64,000 bases of DNA from CBFDBF01 sp050304615. GTDB taxonomy: Bacteria; Pseudomonadota; Gammaproteobacteria; Chromatiales; Chromatiaceae. The first letter of the stretch is position 1. Each line of letters begins with the position of its first letter. The DNA lies in NCBI GenBank assembly GCA_050304615.1, contig JBNLDW010000011.1, positions 1-64,000 of the forward strand, in the 5' to 3' direction. The position numbers were made by a program, and so were the translations under genes. Under the pieces are notes generated by a model, which did no database searches, was not told the DNA's origin, and saw only the letters and a list, made by a program, of their open reading frames with translations. This document shows positions 45,110 to 54,771 of this stretch, piece after piece.

Positions 45110-45204
45110 TCAGCATTTTTCAAATTCAATTTGACTTTAAGTGGAATCAGGCTCGATCTGTTTTTAAGTATTGGCAAACTAAAACATAAAGGCACAAGCA
45201 AACC

Positions 45205-46599
45205 ATGACATGGCTTAATAAATCTACAGCTGCACAACTAGCTACCACAAAAAAGGATCACTCAAGCCTAATTTCTTTGATTGTAGCCAGCCTCTGCATC
45301 CTGGCCAGTCAGACAGCTTTATCTAAAGTCGAAGATGTAGACCGCATCGTAGCCGTGGTTGATGACAACGTAGTGGTGCGCAGTGAACTGGACGAACAAC
45401 TGGCGCAGGTTATACCCCAGCTAAAACGAAAGGGCACCCAGCTACCGCCGCGAGATGTTCTAGAGAGCCAGGTACTTGAGCGCCTGATCCTGGCTAAACT
45501 ACAGTTAGCAGCTGCGGAACGGGCCGGCATAAACATCAGCGAAGATATTCTTGCCCAAGCCATAGGTAATATCGCCCAAAAAAACGGCTTGAGCCTAGCC
45601 CAATTCCGCCAGGCACTTAAAGCAAACGGCATTGGCTTCCAGCAGTTTCGTGAGCAGATTCGTGAACAGATCATTATGCGGCAACTTCAAGAGAGGGTCG
45701 TAGGGCCACGTGTCCGCGTCACTGAGCGCGAGGTAGAAGCCTATATCGCTCGCCAATCGCAACTGCCAGCAAAACCAGAAAGGGCTCCGCAACGCACTCC
45801 GCGCTCTGCCTACCATATCCTGCATATCCTGGTTGCCGTGCCAGAGGGCGCCGTGGCAGAGCAGCTTCAGCGGGCCAAGGAAAAAGCCACACAGATAGTC
45901 AAAAAGCTACGTAGCGGTAGCGATTTCAAAACCGTTGCTCTAGCCGAATCTGATGGCCGTATGGCACTGGAGGGCGGTGATCTGGGATGGCGTAAGGCAA
46001 ACGAAGTGCCAACCATGTTTGCCAAGCTGGTACCTGGAATGAGCAAAGGGGCAATAAGCAATCCCATCCGTAGCCCCAGCGGCTTCCATGTGATCAAACT
46101 TATAGACTACAAGGGCGGCATCATCCCAAAACGTAAGAGTAGCAGTCCGATAGTAAACCAGAGCCGCGTCCGCCACATCCTGGTAAAAACCAATGAGATT
46201 ACCTCAGATGAAGATGCCAGGCTGCGCTTGCAACAGCTGCTGCAGCGCATTAAAGGTGGGGATAAATTCAACGCTCTGGCCCGCTCCCACTCCGATGATA
46301 CCGCCTCATCCCTAAAGGGTGGCGAGCTAGGCTGGATCAACCCAGGAGATATGGTGCCAGAGTTTGAGCAGCAGCTGGAAGGGCTTGCCCCTGGCCAACT
46401 CAGCCAACCATTCCGCACCCCATTCGGCTGGCATATTGTCCAACTTCTGGAGCGACGGCAGCACGACAGTACCCAGGAAGTACTCAAAAACAGTGCACGA
46501 GAGATCATCCGCCGCCGTAAGATGGGAGAGGAGACCGAACTCTACCTGCGTCAGCTGAGAGATGAGGCGTATGTTGAGATCCGCCTGGAAGATATGTAG
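45205..46599 (+). CDS. surA: Periplasmic chaperone/prolyl isomerase SurA
   Basis: A 464-residue periplasmic protein. A signal peptide with an extended n-region is followed by the SurA N-terminal domain (DRIVAVVDDNVVVRSELDEQL), two parvulin domains (around 200-295, YHILHILV; and around 315-415, RVRHILVKT) and a C-terminal helix. It escorts outer-membrane proteins such as LptD to the BAM complex. It lies 95 bases behind lptD. Confidence 0.95.
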   Translation: MTWLNKSTAAQLATTKKDHSSLISLIVASLCILASQTALSKVEDVDRIVAVVDDNVVVRSELDEQLAQVIPQLKRKGTQLPPRDVLESQVLERLILAKLQLAAAERAGINISEDILAQAIGNIAQKNGLSLAQFRQALKANGIGFQQFREQIREQIIMRQLQERVVGPRVRVTEREVEAYIARQSQLPAKPERAPQRTPRSAYHILHILVAVPEGAVAEQLQRAKEKATQIVKKLRSGSDFKTVALAESDGRMALEGGDLGWRKANEVPTMFAKLVPGMSKGAISNPIRSPSGFHVIKLIDYKGGIIPKRKSSSPIVNQSRVRHILVKTNEITSDEDARLRLQQLLQRIKGGDKFNALARSHSDDTASSLKGGELGWINPGDMVPEFEQQLEGLAPGQLSQPFRTPFGWHIVQLLERRQHDSTQEVLKNSAREIIRRRKMGEETELYLRQLRDEAYVEIRLEDM

Positions 46600-46616
46600 G
46601 AGAGAAACGCCACCTG

Positions 46617-47600
46617 ATGAGCATTCGTATTGCCTTCACTCCGGGAGAACCGGCCGGCATTGGACCGGATCTATGTGGTGATCTGGCACGGTGGGATCTA
46701 GACGCCGAGATCATAGTAATTGCAGACCCCGATCTCATCCGCCAACGTGTTGTCGTCCCCGGATCAGGTCTGCAACTCAAAGAGTATGACCCTGCCTGTC
46801 AGGTCGCCCCAAAACGTCGTGGTGAGCTGACCCTGCTACCTCTGCACCTGCGGCAACCGTCCCTGCCGGGAGAGCTTAACCCAGCCAATGCTGACTACGT
46901 ACTGAATACCCTAAGACGCGCTACCGAGGGGTGTCTGCAGGGTGAGTTTCAAGCCATGGTTACCGGCCCGGTACACAAGGGCATCATCAATGATGCCGGC
47001 CACCCCTTCACTGGTCACACTGAATTCCTGGCCGCACTAACCGGCGGTACACCAGTTATGATGCTGGCAACCCCTGAACTACGGGTGGCCCTGGTCACCA
47101 CCCACCTTCCTCTATCACAAGTCAGTCGCGCCATCACCCCGCAGCATCTGGAGTCAATCATCAGAATACTGCAGCATGATTTGATAACGCGCTTTGGGAT
47201 CAAACAGCCCCAAATACTGGTGTGTGGTCTCAACCCACATGCCGGTGAAGGCGGTCATCTAGGGCATGAGGAGATAGAGATAATAGAGCCGGTACTGGAG
47301 AGACTGCGGCAAGAGGGCATGTCCCTTACGGGGCCACTCCCGGCCGACACCCTGTTCACCCCAAACTATCTGCAACGGGCCGATGCGGTACTTGCCATGT
47401 ATCATGACCAGGGGCTGCCGGTACTAAAACACCTTGGATTCGGCCGGGCGGTAAATATCACCCTGGGACTACCCATCATCCGCACATCTGTTGACCACGG
47501 CACCGCCCTGGATCTCGCGGGCAGCAATAAATTCGACAGCGGCAGTCTACGGGCAGCGCTCCAGAACGCCATCCATATGGCACAGGAAAATGACACCTAG
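46617..47600 (+). CDS. pdxA: 4-hydroxythreonine-4-phosphate dehydrogenase
   Basis: A 327-residue enzyme of the DXP-dependent pyridoxal phosphate pathway. It contains TPGEPAGIGPDL, VTGPVHKGIINDAG, GHTEFLA, CGLNPHAGEGGHLG (metal-binding His) and ALAMYHDQGLPVLK-like YHDQGL. An AGGAGAG site lies just behind the surA stop. In E. coli rsmA and apaG come next; here a DUF2238 gene does. Confidence 0.96.
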   Translation: MSIRIAFTPGEPAGIGPDLCGDLARWDLDAEIIVIADPDLIRQRVVVPGSGLQLKEYDPACQVAPKRRGELTLLPLHLRQPSLPGELNPANADYVLNTLRRATEGCLQGEFQAMVTGPVHKGIINDAGHPFTGHTEFLAALTGGTPVMMLATPELRVALVTTHLPLSQVSRAITPQHLESIIRILQHDLITRFGIKQPQILVCGLNPHAGEGGHLGHEEIEIIEPVLERLRQEGMSLTGPLPADTLFTPNYLQRADAVLAMYHDQGLPVLKHLGFGRAVNITLGLPIIRTSVDHGTALDLAGSNKFDSGSLRAALQNAIHMAQENDT

Positions 47601-47612
47601 TGCCAGCCGGTT

Positions 47613-48242
47613 ATGAGTAAAAAAGAGCCCGCCGTCCTTCTTGCGATCATCGGCCTACTGCTGGTCGCCAGCGGCATCGACCCGGTAGCCGACCGTCTAA
47701 CTTGGGGCCTTGAGACCTTCCCGGTGATGCTCGGTATTCTCTTGCTGGTTCCCAGTCGCCACAATTTTCCCCTTACTCCCCTTCTGTACCGACTACTGGC
47801 CCTGCACGCCGTAATCCTCATTATCGGTGGTTACTATACCTATGCCGGCAACCCTCTCTTTAGCTGGTTACAAGAGATGCTGGAACTATCGCGCAACCAC
47901 TATGACCGCCTCGGCCATCTGGCACAGGGTTTCATCCCTGCTATTCTGGCACGGGAGATACTGTTACGTCGCTCCCCACTCCAACCAGGTGGCTGGTTGT
48001 TTCTGACCGTCACCAGCATCTGCCTCGCCTTCAGCGCCTTCTATGAGATGATCGAATGGTGGGTGGCCCTGGCGGGCGAAGAGGCTGCTGGCGCTTTTCT
48101 GGGAACTCAGGGGGATGTCTGGGATACCCAGTGGGATATGTTCCTCGCCCTGCTGGGGGCCATAGCCTCCCAACTGCTCTTACGGCGCCTACATGACCGT
48201 CAGCTGGTGTTGATCAAGAACCCCTTAGGGGAGACAATTTAG
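47613..48242 (+). CDS. DUF2238 (YjdF-like) inner-membrane protein
   Basis: A 209-residue protein with five to six membrane helices. It carries the DUF2238 signatures YYTYAGNPLF, NHYDRLGHLAQGFIPAILARE and SAFYEMIEWWVA, followed by GTQGDVWDTQWDM. The function is unknown. The conserved His, Arg and Asp/Glu within membrane segments suggest a catalytic or transport role, which is only inference. It is tightly placed between pdxA (12 bases) and apaH (3 bases). Confidence 0.9.
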   Translation: MSKKEPAVLLAIIGLLLVASGIDPVADRLTWGLETFPVMLGILLLVPSRHNFPLTPLLYRLLALHAVILIIGGYYTYAGNPLFSWLQEMLELSRNHYDRLGHLAQGFIPAILAREILLRRSPLQPGGWLFLTVTSICLAFSAFYEMIEWWVALAGEEAAGAFLGTQGDVWDTQWDMFLALLGAIASQLLLRRLHDRQLVLIKNPLGETI

Positions 48243-48245
48243 GCC

Positions 48246-49082
48246 ATGAGTATCTACGCGATTGGTGACGTTCAGGGGTGCTACGATCAACTTCAGCGCC
48301 TGCTGGAGTTGGTCGATTTTGACCCAGCAAAAGATCGACTCTGGTTTGCCGGAGACCTGGTCAATCGTGGCCCTAACTCGCTGGAGGTACTACGCTTCGT
48401 CAAAGGATTAGGCGACCGGGCCGTAACTGTTCTAGGCAATCATGATCTGCATTTGCTGGCCATAGCCCATGGCGTCGAGAGGCAACAGGACAGAACCCAT
48501 AGCCTCAATCCAATCCTCAAAGCCCCGGATCGTGACGAACTAATCGACTGGCTACAGCATCGTCCGCTGATGTATCAACACAAAAAACGCGACTTTAACC
48601 TCGTCCATGCCGGATTACCACCACAGTGGGACATACCCACCGCCCTTAAGCTGGCCAGCGAGGTAGAGCACGTCCTGCAGGAAGATAACGCCCACCACTT
48701 CTTGAAAAGCATGTATGGCAACCAGCCAGATAAGTGGAATCCATTTTTACAGGGCATGGAGCGGCTACGCTTTATCACTAACTGCTTCACCCGCATCCGC
48801 TATTGTGATGCCAAAGGGAAATTGATACTAAAGGAGAATGGCCCACCCGGCAGCCAACCCCCCGCATATATTCCCTGGTTCAACCTACCAAACCGCGCCA
48901 GCAAATATGACCGCATCATCTTCGGCCACTGGTCAACCCTCGGCTACCATCACAGCAACAATGTCTGGGCCCTAGATAGCGGTTGTCTCTGGGGCGGCCA
49001 ACTAACTGCCCTAAGGATTAGAAAAATAAAAAAACCAAAGCCTATGCAGATACAGTGCCCCAGGGCGAGCCGGCCTAGATAG
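48246..49082 (+). CDS. apaH: Symmetrical diadenosine tetraphosphatase
   Basis: A 278-residue calcineurin-type phosphoesterase that hydrolyses Ap4A to two ADP and removes Np4 caps from RNA. Metal-binding motifs are YAIGDVQGCYDQ, FAGDLVNRGPNS, LGNHDLHLLA and VHAGLPPQWD, plus IIFGHWSTLGYH. All are intact. The order pdxA-...-apaH-folA is conserved, but folA is here on the opposite strand and convergent with apaH. Confidence 0.95.
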   Translation: MSIYAIGDVQGCYDQLQRLLELVDFDPAKDRLWFAGDLVNRGPNSLEVLRFVKGLGDRAVTVLGNHDLHLLAIAHGVERQQDRTHSLNPILKAPDRDELIDWLQHRPLMYQHKKRDFNLVHAGLPPQWDIPTALKLASEVEHVLQEDNAHHFLKSMYGNQPDKWNPFLQGMERLRFITNCFTRIRYCDAKGKLILKENGPPGSQPPAYIPWFNLPNRASKYDRIIFGHWSTLGYHHSNNVWALDSGCLWGGQLTALRIRKIKKPKPMQIQCPRASRPR

Positions 49083-49089
49083 TAGACCT

Positions 49090-49596
49090 TCAGGCAGTGC
49101 GTTGCATAGTAAGAAAGGTATATGCATAGGGATTCTTTTCGTCTGATGGGTGCTGCTCCCGCCCCAGTTCATGCCATACATTCAAGTCGAGCTCAGGGAA
49201 CATGGTATCTCCCTCTACTACAGTGTGTACCAAGGTAAGATAGATACGTTGAGCCAGTGGCAAGGACTGCTGGTAAAGTTGCGCACCTCCCACCACCATG
49301 ATCTCGGGTACCTCTCCAGCAGCATCCAGCGCCGCATCCAGAGAGTTGACTACACTGCAACCAGTAGCCTGGTATTGTTGATTGTTAGTCACCACAATAT
49401 GGAGTCGATCCGGTAACAGCCCCGGCAGAGACTCCCAGGTCTTACGGCCCATAATTATCGGCTTGCCCACGGTCAGCGCCTTAAAGTGCTGCAGGTCAGC
49501 CGGAAGACGCCAGGGTAGCGCGTTGTCACGACCGATCACCCGATTTTCTGCCATCGCCGCAATAATAGAAACCTTGGGGTTATATCTACTCTTCAT
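49090..49596 (-). CDS. folA: Dihydrofolate reductase
   Basis: A 168-residue enzyme with VSIIAAMAENRVIGRDNALPW, the substrate Asp/Glu region DLQHFKALTVGKPIIMGRKTWES, and MVVGGAQLYQQSLPLAQRIYLT. It regenerates tetrahydrofolate after ThyA action. The start is uncertain between ATG 49596, used here, and ATG 49614; neither has a strong ribosome-binding site. It is divergent from the AsmA gene. Confidence 0.94.
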   Translation of the reverse strand: MKSRYNPKVSIIAAMAENRVIGRDNALPWRLPADLQHFKALTVGKPIIMGRKTWESLPGLLPDRLHIVVTNNQQYQATGCSVVNSLDAALDAAGEVPEIMVVGGAQLYQQSLPLAQRIYLTLVHTVVEGDTMFPELDLNVWHELGREQHPSDEKNPYAYTFLTMQRTA

Positions 49597-49659
49597 GGCA
49601 ATGCATTCTATCATGGTCGATAGCCTGTTAAAGTTAGATATTGAGCAATGGAGACCCAC

Positions 49660-51405
49660 ATGCGGCGCAAAATTCTGTTATCCCTGTCGATCCTGATCAT
49701 TGGCCTGTTGGCTGCCCTGCTAATGCTGCCGCGCCTGCTAAATCTAGACTATTACCTCCAGCAGGTTATCACCAATGTGCACGCGGTAACCGGACGCACC
49801 CTCACCGTCGACAAAGGGCTCAGCGTAAATATCTCGCTGCAGCCGAGTCTTAGCCTGGGCGGCGTCAAGTTTGCGAACATGTCCGGGAGCAAAGATCCGC
49901 AGATGGTCAGCATAGAGAAGCTGTACCTACAACCAAAGCTGCTACCCCTACTGTATGGAGAGGTTCACCTAAAGCGCATTATTGCTACTGGCGTCACCCT
50001 GCTACTAGAGAGCGATACCAAAGGCAATTACAACTGGGATTTGCAGATTAACCAGGATGAGGTACCGCAACTCCCGATAGTTGAGCAGCTGGAACTAAAC
50101 GACCTGTCACTGTTACGCCGTGATAGTGCAAAGGGCAAAACCAAGCAACTTAAACTGCAACATCTACAAATCAGAGACATAGGCCTGCTCACTCCTATGC
50201 GGTTGACGCTGGATGGTAGCTATCGGCAACAGCCCCTCCGCATGAGCGCCATGGCCACTCTATCTACCGAGCTCGACAACCTGCAGGTAGAGCAACTTGA
50301 AGCAGCCTTGGGAGAGAGTGACTTGAGTGGCGATTTAACCCTACAGTGGGATAAAAAGCGGCCATATCTTACGGCTAATCTACACTCACAACGGTTTGCT
50401 CTCACGCCTGTAGATACCACCGAACAAACTGAGACAAATCAGCAACGTAAAATCTTTAACCCTGAGCCGCTACCACTGACATGGCTATCCGGACTTGATG
50501 GGATAATCAACTACCGGCTACAGGAGGTTACCGGCATCCCGTTTGCCATAACTAACCTGACCACAAAGATACAGCTGAGGCGAGGGCTAGTCACTATGAC
50601 TCCGTTAGCGTTTCAGGTTGCCGGCTCCAGTAGCAGTATAGACTTGAACATAGATCTACAAACATCGGTGCCCAAGATCGCGGCAACCGTTACGGCTACA
50701 GGACTCGACCTTGGAACAATCTTTGTATCCCCATCAGGTAAACCGCAATTCACCGGGAAAGGCGATCTACGGGCTGCACTACAGGGAGAGGGCACCTCAG
50801 TGGCCAGCCTTATGGCCAGCCTGAGCGGACATAGCCGCATGCTGGTGGGTCCAGGTGAACTAAGGGTCTCGCTAGATAGTGTCACTGGAGGGCCGCAACA
50901 TCTGTTGGGGGCGCTGATCTTGCCTGGCTCTAATAGCAGCCGAGTAAACTGTCTGGCCAGTGAGTTCGAGTTCCAAAGTGGCGTCGCCACCAGCCGGGCC
51001 TTTCTGCTGGATGCCAAACACTCTACCCTGTTCGGTGATGGGACGATCAACCTGGGGAGTGAGCAGCTCAATCTTCTATTCAAACCCAAGCCAAAGACGG
51101 CCACCCTCAACGTGGCGGTCCCCGTCAGGGTTGGCGGGACCCTGGCCGACCCAACTTACACCCTCGAAAAAAGCGGTACCCTGCGTAAGGCAGTCGGAGT
51201 GGCTGGGCTGTTTGTATTTCCCCCAGCCGCCCTGCTTGGGCTGGCTGAAATGGGCACGGGCGAACAAAACCCATGCCTGCGTATTGCTGCTGGCGAGGGA
51301 ATCTCGCAAGCCCCGGAGAAGGGCAACATAGAGCGGGGGACCGATGCGATAAAAGGTGGCTTGGAGAGCGTTGGTGGGAAGATTAAGGGCCTGCTAGACA
51401 ACTAA
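49660..51405 (+). CDS. AsmA-family protein
   Basis: A 581-residue protein with an N-terminal membrane anchor (RRKILLSLSILIIGLLAALL) and a long beta-rich periplasmic part. The AsmA landmarks are YYLQQVITNVHAVTGRTLTV, GGVKFANMSGSKDPQMV, and the C-terminal DGTINLGSEQLNLLFKPKPK with VPVRVGGTLADPTYTL. AsmA-like proteins are bridge-like lipid carriers between inner and outer membrane. ATG 49660 has GGAG six bases upstream and is preferred to ATG 49648. Confidence 0.88.
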   Translation: MRRKILLSLSILIIGLLAALLMLPRLLNLDYYLQQVITNVHAVTGRTLTVDKGLSVNISLQPSLSLGGVKFANMSGSKDPQMVSIEKLYLQPKLLPLLYGEVHLKRIIATGVTLLLESDTKGNYNWDLQINQDEVPQLPIVEQLELNDLSLLRRDSAKGKTKQLKLQHLQIRDIGLLTPMRLTLDGSYRQQPLRMSAMATLSTELDNLQVEQLEAALGESDLSGDLTLQWDKKRPYLTANLHSQRFALTPVDTTEQTETNQQRKIFNPEPLPLTWLSGLDGIINYRLQEVTGIPFAITNLTTKIQLRRGLVTMTPLAFQVAGSSSSIDLNIDLQTSVPKIAATVTATGLDLGTIFVSPSGKPQFTGKGDLRAALQGEGTSVASLMASLSGHSRMLVGPGELRVSLDSVTGGPQHLLGALILPGSNSSRVNCLASEFEFQSGVATSRAFLLDAKHSTLFGDGTINLGSEQLNLLFKPKPKTATLNVAVPVRVGGTLADPTYTLEKSGTLRKAVGVAGLFVFPPAALLGLAEMGTGEQNPCLRIAAGEGISQAPEKGNIERGTDAIKGGLESVGGKIKGLLDN

Positions 51406-51427
51406 CCAGGATATAGCAAGGGCTGCC

Positions 51428-52222
51428 TCACACCGCAATCGGCGCCTTGATGTGGGGGTGGGACTCATAATTCTGCAGCTCAAAATCCTCAAAGCGAAAC
51501 TCAAACAGCGACTTTACCGCCGGGTTCAGCTGCATCTTAGGCAACGGTAGGGGCTCCCTGGCAAGCTGCTGCTCTACCTGCTCCAGGTGATTTGAGTAGA
51601 GATGCGCGTCTCCGAAGGTATGCACAAACTCGCCTGGCTCCAGCCCAGTGATCTGAGCAATCATCATAGTAAGTAGGGCGTAAGAGGCGATATTAAACGG
51701 CACCCCAAGGAATATATCGGCACTGCGCTGATAGAGTTGGCAAGAGAGTCTGCCAGCAGATACGTAAAACTGGAACAGACAGTGACATGGGGGTAGAGCC
51801 ATCGCCTCTACATCGGCCGGATTCCAAGCAGTCACCATTAGCCGCCGTGAGTCAGGATTGTTCTTGATCTGCTCTACTACATTACTCATCTGATCGATAC
51901 TGCCACCACCGGGGGTAGGCCAGGATCGCCACTGGTAACCGTAGACCGGGCCGAGATCACCGGCCTCATCCGCCCACTCGTCCCAGATACTAACCCCATT
52001 ATCCCGTAGAAAGCGGATATTGGTATCGCCCTGCAAGAACCACAGCAGCTCATAGATAATAGAACGCAGATGTAGCTTCTTGGTAGTAACCAGTGGAAAA
52101 CCAGCGGCCAGATCAAAACGCATCTGATATCCAAACAGGCTTATGGTGCCGGTACCGGTACGATCATCACGACGCACTCCATGATCCCGGACATAGCGCA
52201 TCAGATTCAGATATTGCTGCAT
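51428..52222 (-). CDS. thyA: Thymidylate synthase
   Basis: A 264-residue enzyme of the ThyA family. It has DDRTGTGTISLFGYQMRFDL, LWFLQGDTNIRFL, the catalytic cysteine in LPPCHCLFQFY, and RSADIFLGVPFNIASYALL. It makes dTMP from dUMP with methylene-tetrahydrofolate. It forms a tight pair with lgt (three bases apart). Confidence 0.97.
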   Translation of the reverse strand: MQQYLNLMRYVRDHGVRRDDRTGTGTISLFGYQMRFDLAAGFPLVTTKKLHLRSIIYELLWFLQGDTNIRFLRDNGVSIWDEWADEAGDLGPVYGYQWRSWPTPGGGSIDQMSNVVEQIKNNPDSRRLMVTAWNPADVEAMALPPCHCLFQFYVSAGRLSCQLYQRSADIFLGVPFNIASYALLTMMIAQITGLEPGEFVHTFGDAHLYSNHLEQVEQQLAREPLPLPKMQLNPAVKSLFEFRFEDFELQNYESHPHIKAPIAV

Positions 52223-52225
52223 ACC

Positions 52226-53050
52226 CTACCCCTCTCTCCTATAGGCCAACAGCAACAGTAGCAGGCCACCCACTAGCATAGGAATAGTGAGAATCTGCCC
52301 CATGGTCAACCAGTCAAAGGCCAAATAACCGAGGTGCGCATCCGGTACCCGCACCAGCTCCACCAGAAAACGGAATAGCCCATAACCGAGCAGAAACAGG
52401 CCAGACACCGCCATGGTAGGACGCGGCCTTGCCGAGTAGAGCCAAAGCAGCAGAAACAGGGCCAGACCCTCTAGTCCGGCCTCATACAGTTGGTTAGGAT
52501 GTAGTGGAGGGCTGAACTCAGTACCCATCGGCAGCCCTTGGCACAACTCTGGCACCCGCCAACAAGGAACCTGCATAGCCCATGGAAGGTCGGCCGGTTT
52601 GCCCCACAGCTCTGCATTTATAAAGTTACCGATACGCCCCGCTCCCAGACCAACGGGGAACAATGGCGCAATAAAATCGGTGGCCTCAAAGAAACTGTGG
52701 CCGAAGCGGCGGCCGAACAGCCACATGGCAACAAGCACTCCTAGTAGACCGCCATGGAAGGACATCCCCCCCTCCCAGATACGAAACAGCATCAGTGGGT
52801 CAGATAGAAAGGCAGGAAAGGCGTAAAACAGGACATAACCCGAACGTCCACCCAATATCACCCCCAACGCTATATAAAACAACAGCTCATCCACCTCTTG
52901 CACCGTCCAGCCAGAGCCGGGGCGGGCGGCGCGTAGCCTACCGAGCCACCACCCTCCGAGGAATGCAAGCAGATACATCAGTCCATACCAGTGAACCTTT
53001 AACGGCCCCAGGGAGACTGCAATCGGATCTATAATTGGATAGGTCAGCAT
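52226..53050 (-). CDS. lgt: Prolipoprotein diacylglyceryl transferase
   Basis: A 274-residue polytopic membrane enzyme that adds diacylglycerol to lipobox cysteines, needed here for MltB and RlpA among others. Start ATG 53050 gives the family-typical MLTYPIIDPIAVSLGPLKVH. Further motifs are GGRSGYVLFY, WEGGMSFHGGLLG and VGLGAGRIGNFINAELWG with the essential Arg. The longer frame to 53104 is not supported. Confidence 0.96.
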   Translation of the reverse strand: MLTYPIIDPIAVSLGPLKVHWYGLMYLLAFLGGWWLGRLRAARPGSGWTVQEVDELLFYIALGVILGGRSGYVLFYAFPAFLSDPLMLFRIWEGGMSFHGGLLGVLVAMWLFGRRFGHSFFEATDFIAPLFPVGLGAGRIGNFINAELWGKPADLPWAMQVPCWRVPELCQGLPMGTEFSPPLHPNQLYEAGLEGLALFLLLWLYSARPRPTMAVSGLFLLGYGLFRFLVELVRVPDAHLGYLAFDWLTMGQILTIPMLVGGLLLLLLAYRREG

Positions 53051-53234
53051 AGGTTCGTATCTTACACTAAACTGTCGAAGCCCTGAATAAACCTGGGTTT
53101 CCACTGTACTAGGAATATACTTCCTGAACGCAGGCTACTATTGGGGGGAAAATATCCACAACTGTATTCAAGAATATTTAATGGCTGCCGCTAGGGTTGA
53201 TTAGTCAGGCCATTTGGAGAGGATATTTCTCACC

Positions 53235-53576
53235 ATGAGTATTATGTCAGAATCCAATATACCGCTAACCCTGGGTGGACGGATGCGTAGCAGACGCCTG
53301 GAGAAAGGGTGGACGCAAGAGCAACTAGCCAGGCGTGCTGGCACCAATCAGGCTGTCATTCAGAAGATCGAGAATGGCCGTAGTCTGCGCCCCAGGAAGA
53401 TAGATCAGATAGCCGCCGAACTGAATGTCAGTCCGGCCTGGCTAATGTTTGGCAGTCAGGCGACCCCCGCGAGCCTAGACCAAGAGGCCATCACCATCGC
53501 AGAAAGATGGTCACAACTACCAGAGCCTCATCGCTCCAGGATCAGAGATGAGATTCGGCAGCTGTCCTTGCGTTAG
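53235..53576 (+). CDS. XRE-family helix-turn-helix protein
   Basis: A 113-residue regulator. The N-terminal Cro/C1-type domain is GGRMRSRRLEKGWTQEQLAR followed by AGTNQAVIQKIENGRSLRP and LNVSPAWLMFG. A short helical tail follows (AITIAERWSQLPEPHRSRIRDEIRQL), of the kind seen in phage-like repressors without a peptidase domain. Targets are unknown. The start at ATG 53235 is 12 bases after AGAGG; TTG 53214 is an alternative. Confidence 0.85.
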   Translation: MSIMSESNIPLTLGGRMRSRRLEKGWTQEQLARRAGTNQAVIQKIENGRSLRPRKIDQIAAELNVSPAWLMFGSQATPASLDQEAITIAERWSQLPEPHRSRIRDEIRQLSLR

Positions 53577-53632
53577 CCAAAAACACACCCTCACTCAGTG
53601 CGCTACCCGGGCCACCCTGAGGCCCTCCTAGG

Positions 53633-54568
53633 TCATGCAAAGGAAAAACCAAAACTCTGCTGGAAACGATCAGCAAACTCATCCGGAGTAAAGGTATGGT
53701 TTTGGGTCCCATTCTGTTCGATCTTGATAGCCCCCATTAGAGAGGCAATCCTCCCGGTTACCTCCAGATCCATGCCATTCATCAATCCATAAAGCAACCC
53801 TGCACGGTAGGCATCACCACAGCCTGTTGGATCCTCCATGGCAGCCGTTGTGGCCACCGGAATATCATACTGCCCATCCCGTGTGTATATGGTCGAGCCC
53901 TCACTACCACGGGTGACAATCACCGCCTCTACCATCTGCGCCAACGCAGTCGGATCCTTACAGGTTCGCTGCTCCATAAGCTTCGCTTCGTAATCATTAA
54001 ATGCAAGCCAGGTCGCCTGTTCGGCAAACCGCAACAGCTGTTCCCCATTAAACATCGGCATCCCCTGACCGGGATCGAAGATAAAGGGAATGCCGGCCAG
54101 CGCAAATTGCTCGGCATGCTCCAACATCCCCTGCATGCCATCTGGAGAGACTATTCCGATGGTACAACCATCGGCGTCACTAATATTGTTCTCATGCGAG
54201 AAGTTCATCGCCCCCGGGTGAAAGGCGGTAATCTGATTATCCGCCTGATCAGTTGTTATATAGGCCTGGGCGGTAAACTCCGAATCGATAATTCGTACAT
54301 GTTCCCGACTGACCCCACAGAAATCCATCCAGTCACTATATTGGCTAAAATCCTTGCCAACCGTCCCCATCGGACGCCCATCCCCTCCCAACAAATTGAG
54401 ATTGTAGGCAATATTTCCGGCGCAACCACCAAACTCGCGGCGTAGATCTGGCACCAAAAAAGAGACATTCAGGATATGCACCTGCTCCGGCAGGATGTGG
54501 TGCTTAAAGTGATCGTGAAACAGCATGATGGTGTCATAGGCGAATGAACCACAAATAAGCGCAGACAT
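53633..54568 (-). CDS. PfkB-family carbohydrate/nucleoside kinase
   Basis: A 311-residue ribokinase-fold kinase. It starts MSALICGSFAYDTIM, with GGCAGNIAYNLNLLGG in the substrate region and the catalytic motif DPTGCGDAYRAGLLYG near residue 250. It resembles the adenosine-kinase-like branch of the PfkB family found in proteobacteria next to core genes. The substrate cannot be assigned securely. ATG 54568 is preferred over TTG 54589. It is divergent from cheV. Confidence 0.87.
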   Translation of the reverse strand: MSALICGSFAYDTIMLFHDHFKHHILPEQVHILNVSFLVPDLRREFGGCAGNIAYNLNLLGGDGRPMGTVGKDFSQYSDWMDFCGVSREHVRIIDSEFTAQAYITTDQADNQITAFHPGAMNFSHENNISDADGCTIGIVSPDGMQGMLEHAEQFALAGIPFIFDPGQGMPMFNGEQLLRFAEQATWLAFNDYEAKLMEQRTCKDPTALAQMVEAVIVTRGSEGSTIYTRDGQYDIPVATTAAMEDPTGCGDAYRAGLLYGLMNGMDLEVTGRIASLMGAIKIEQNGTQNHTFTPDEFADRFQQSFGFSFA

Positions 54569-54771
54569 AATATTAACAACTCCAACCAAAGGATAAGAGA
54601 CAATATTATACCCCTAACCACTTATGGGCTGGGATCTTGATCTCTATCCAGCTATTAATTTATATGCGTATCAACTTATTTAATGACGCAATAACTAAAG
54701 TATCAGCCTGTCTGGCCGAACAGCATACTAGTGCACTGTGGACACAGTGTGGATACACGGGTGATACAGAC

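Noticed and set aside
53598..53792. 64-residue plus-strand frame behind the XRE gene
   Set aside because: It runs antisense into the PfkB kinase gene and has no domain.
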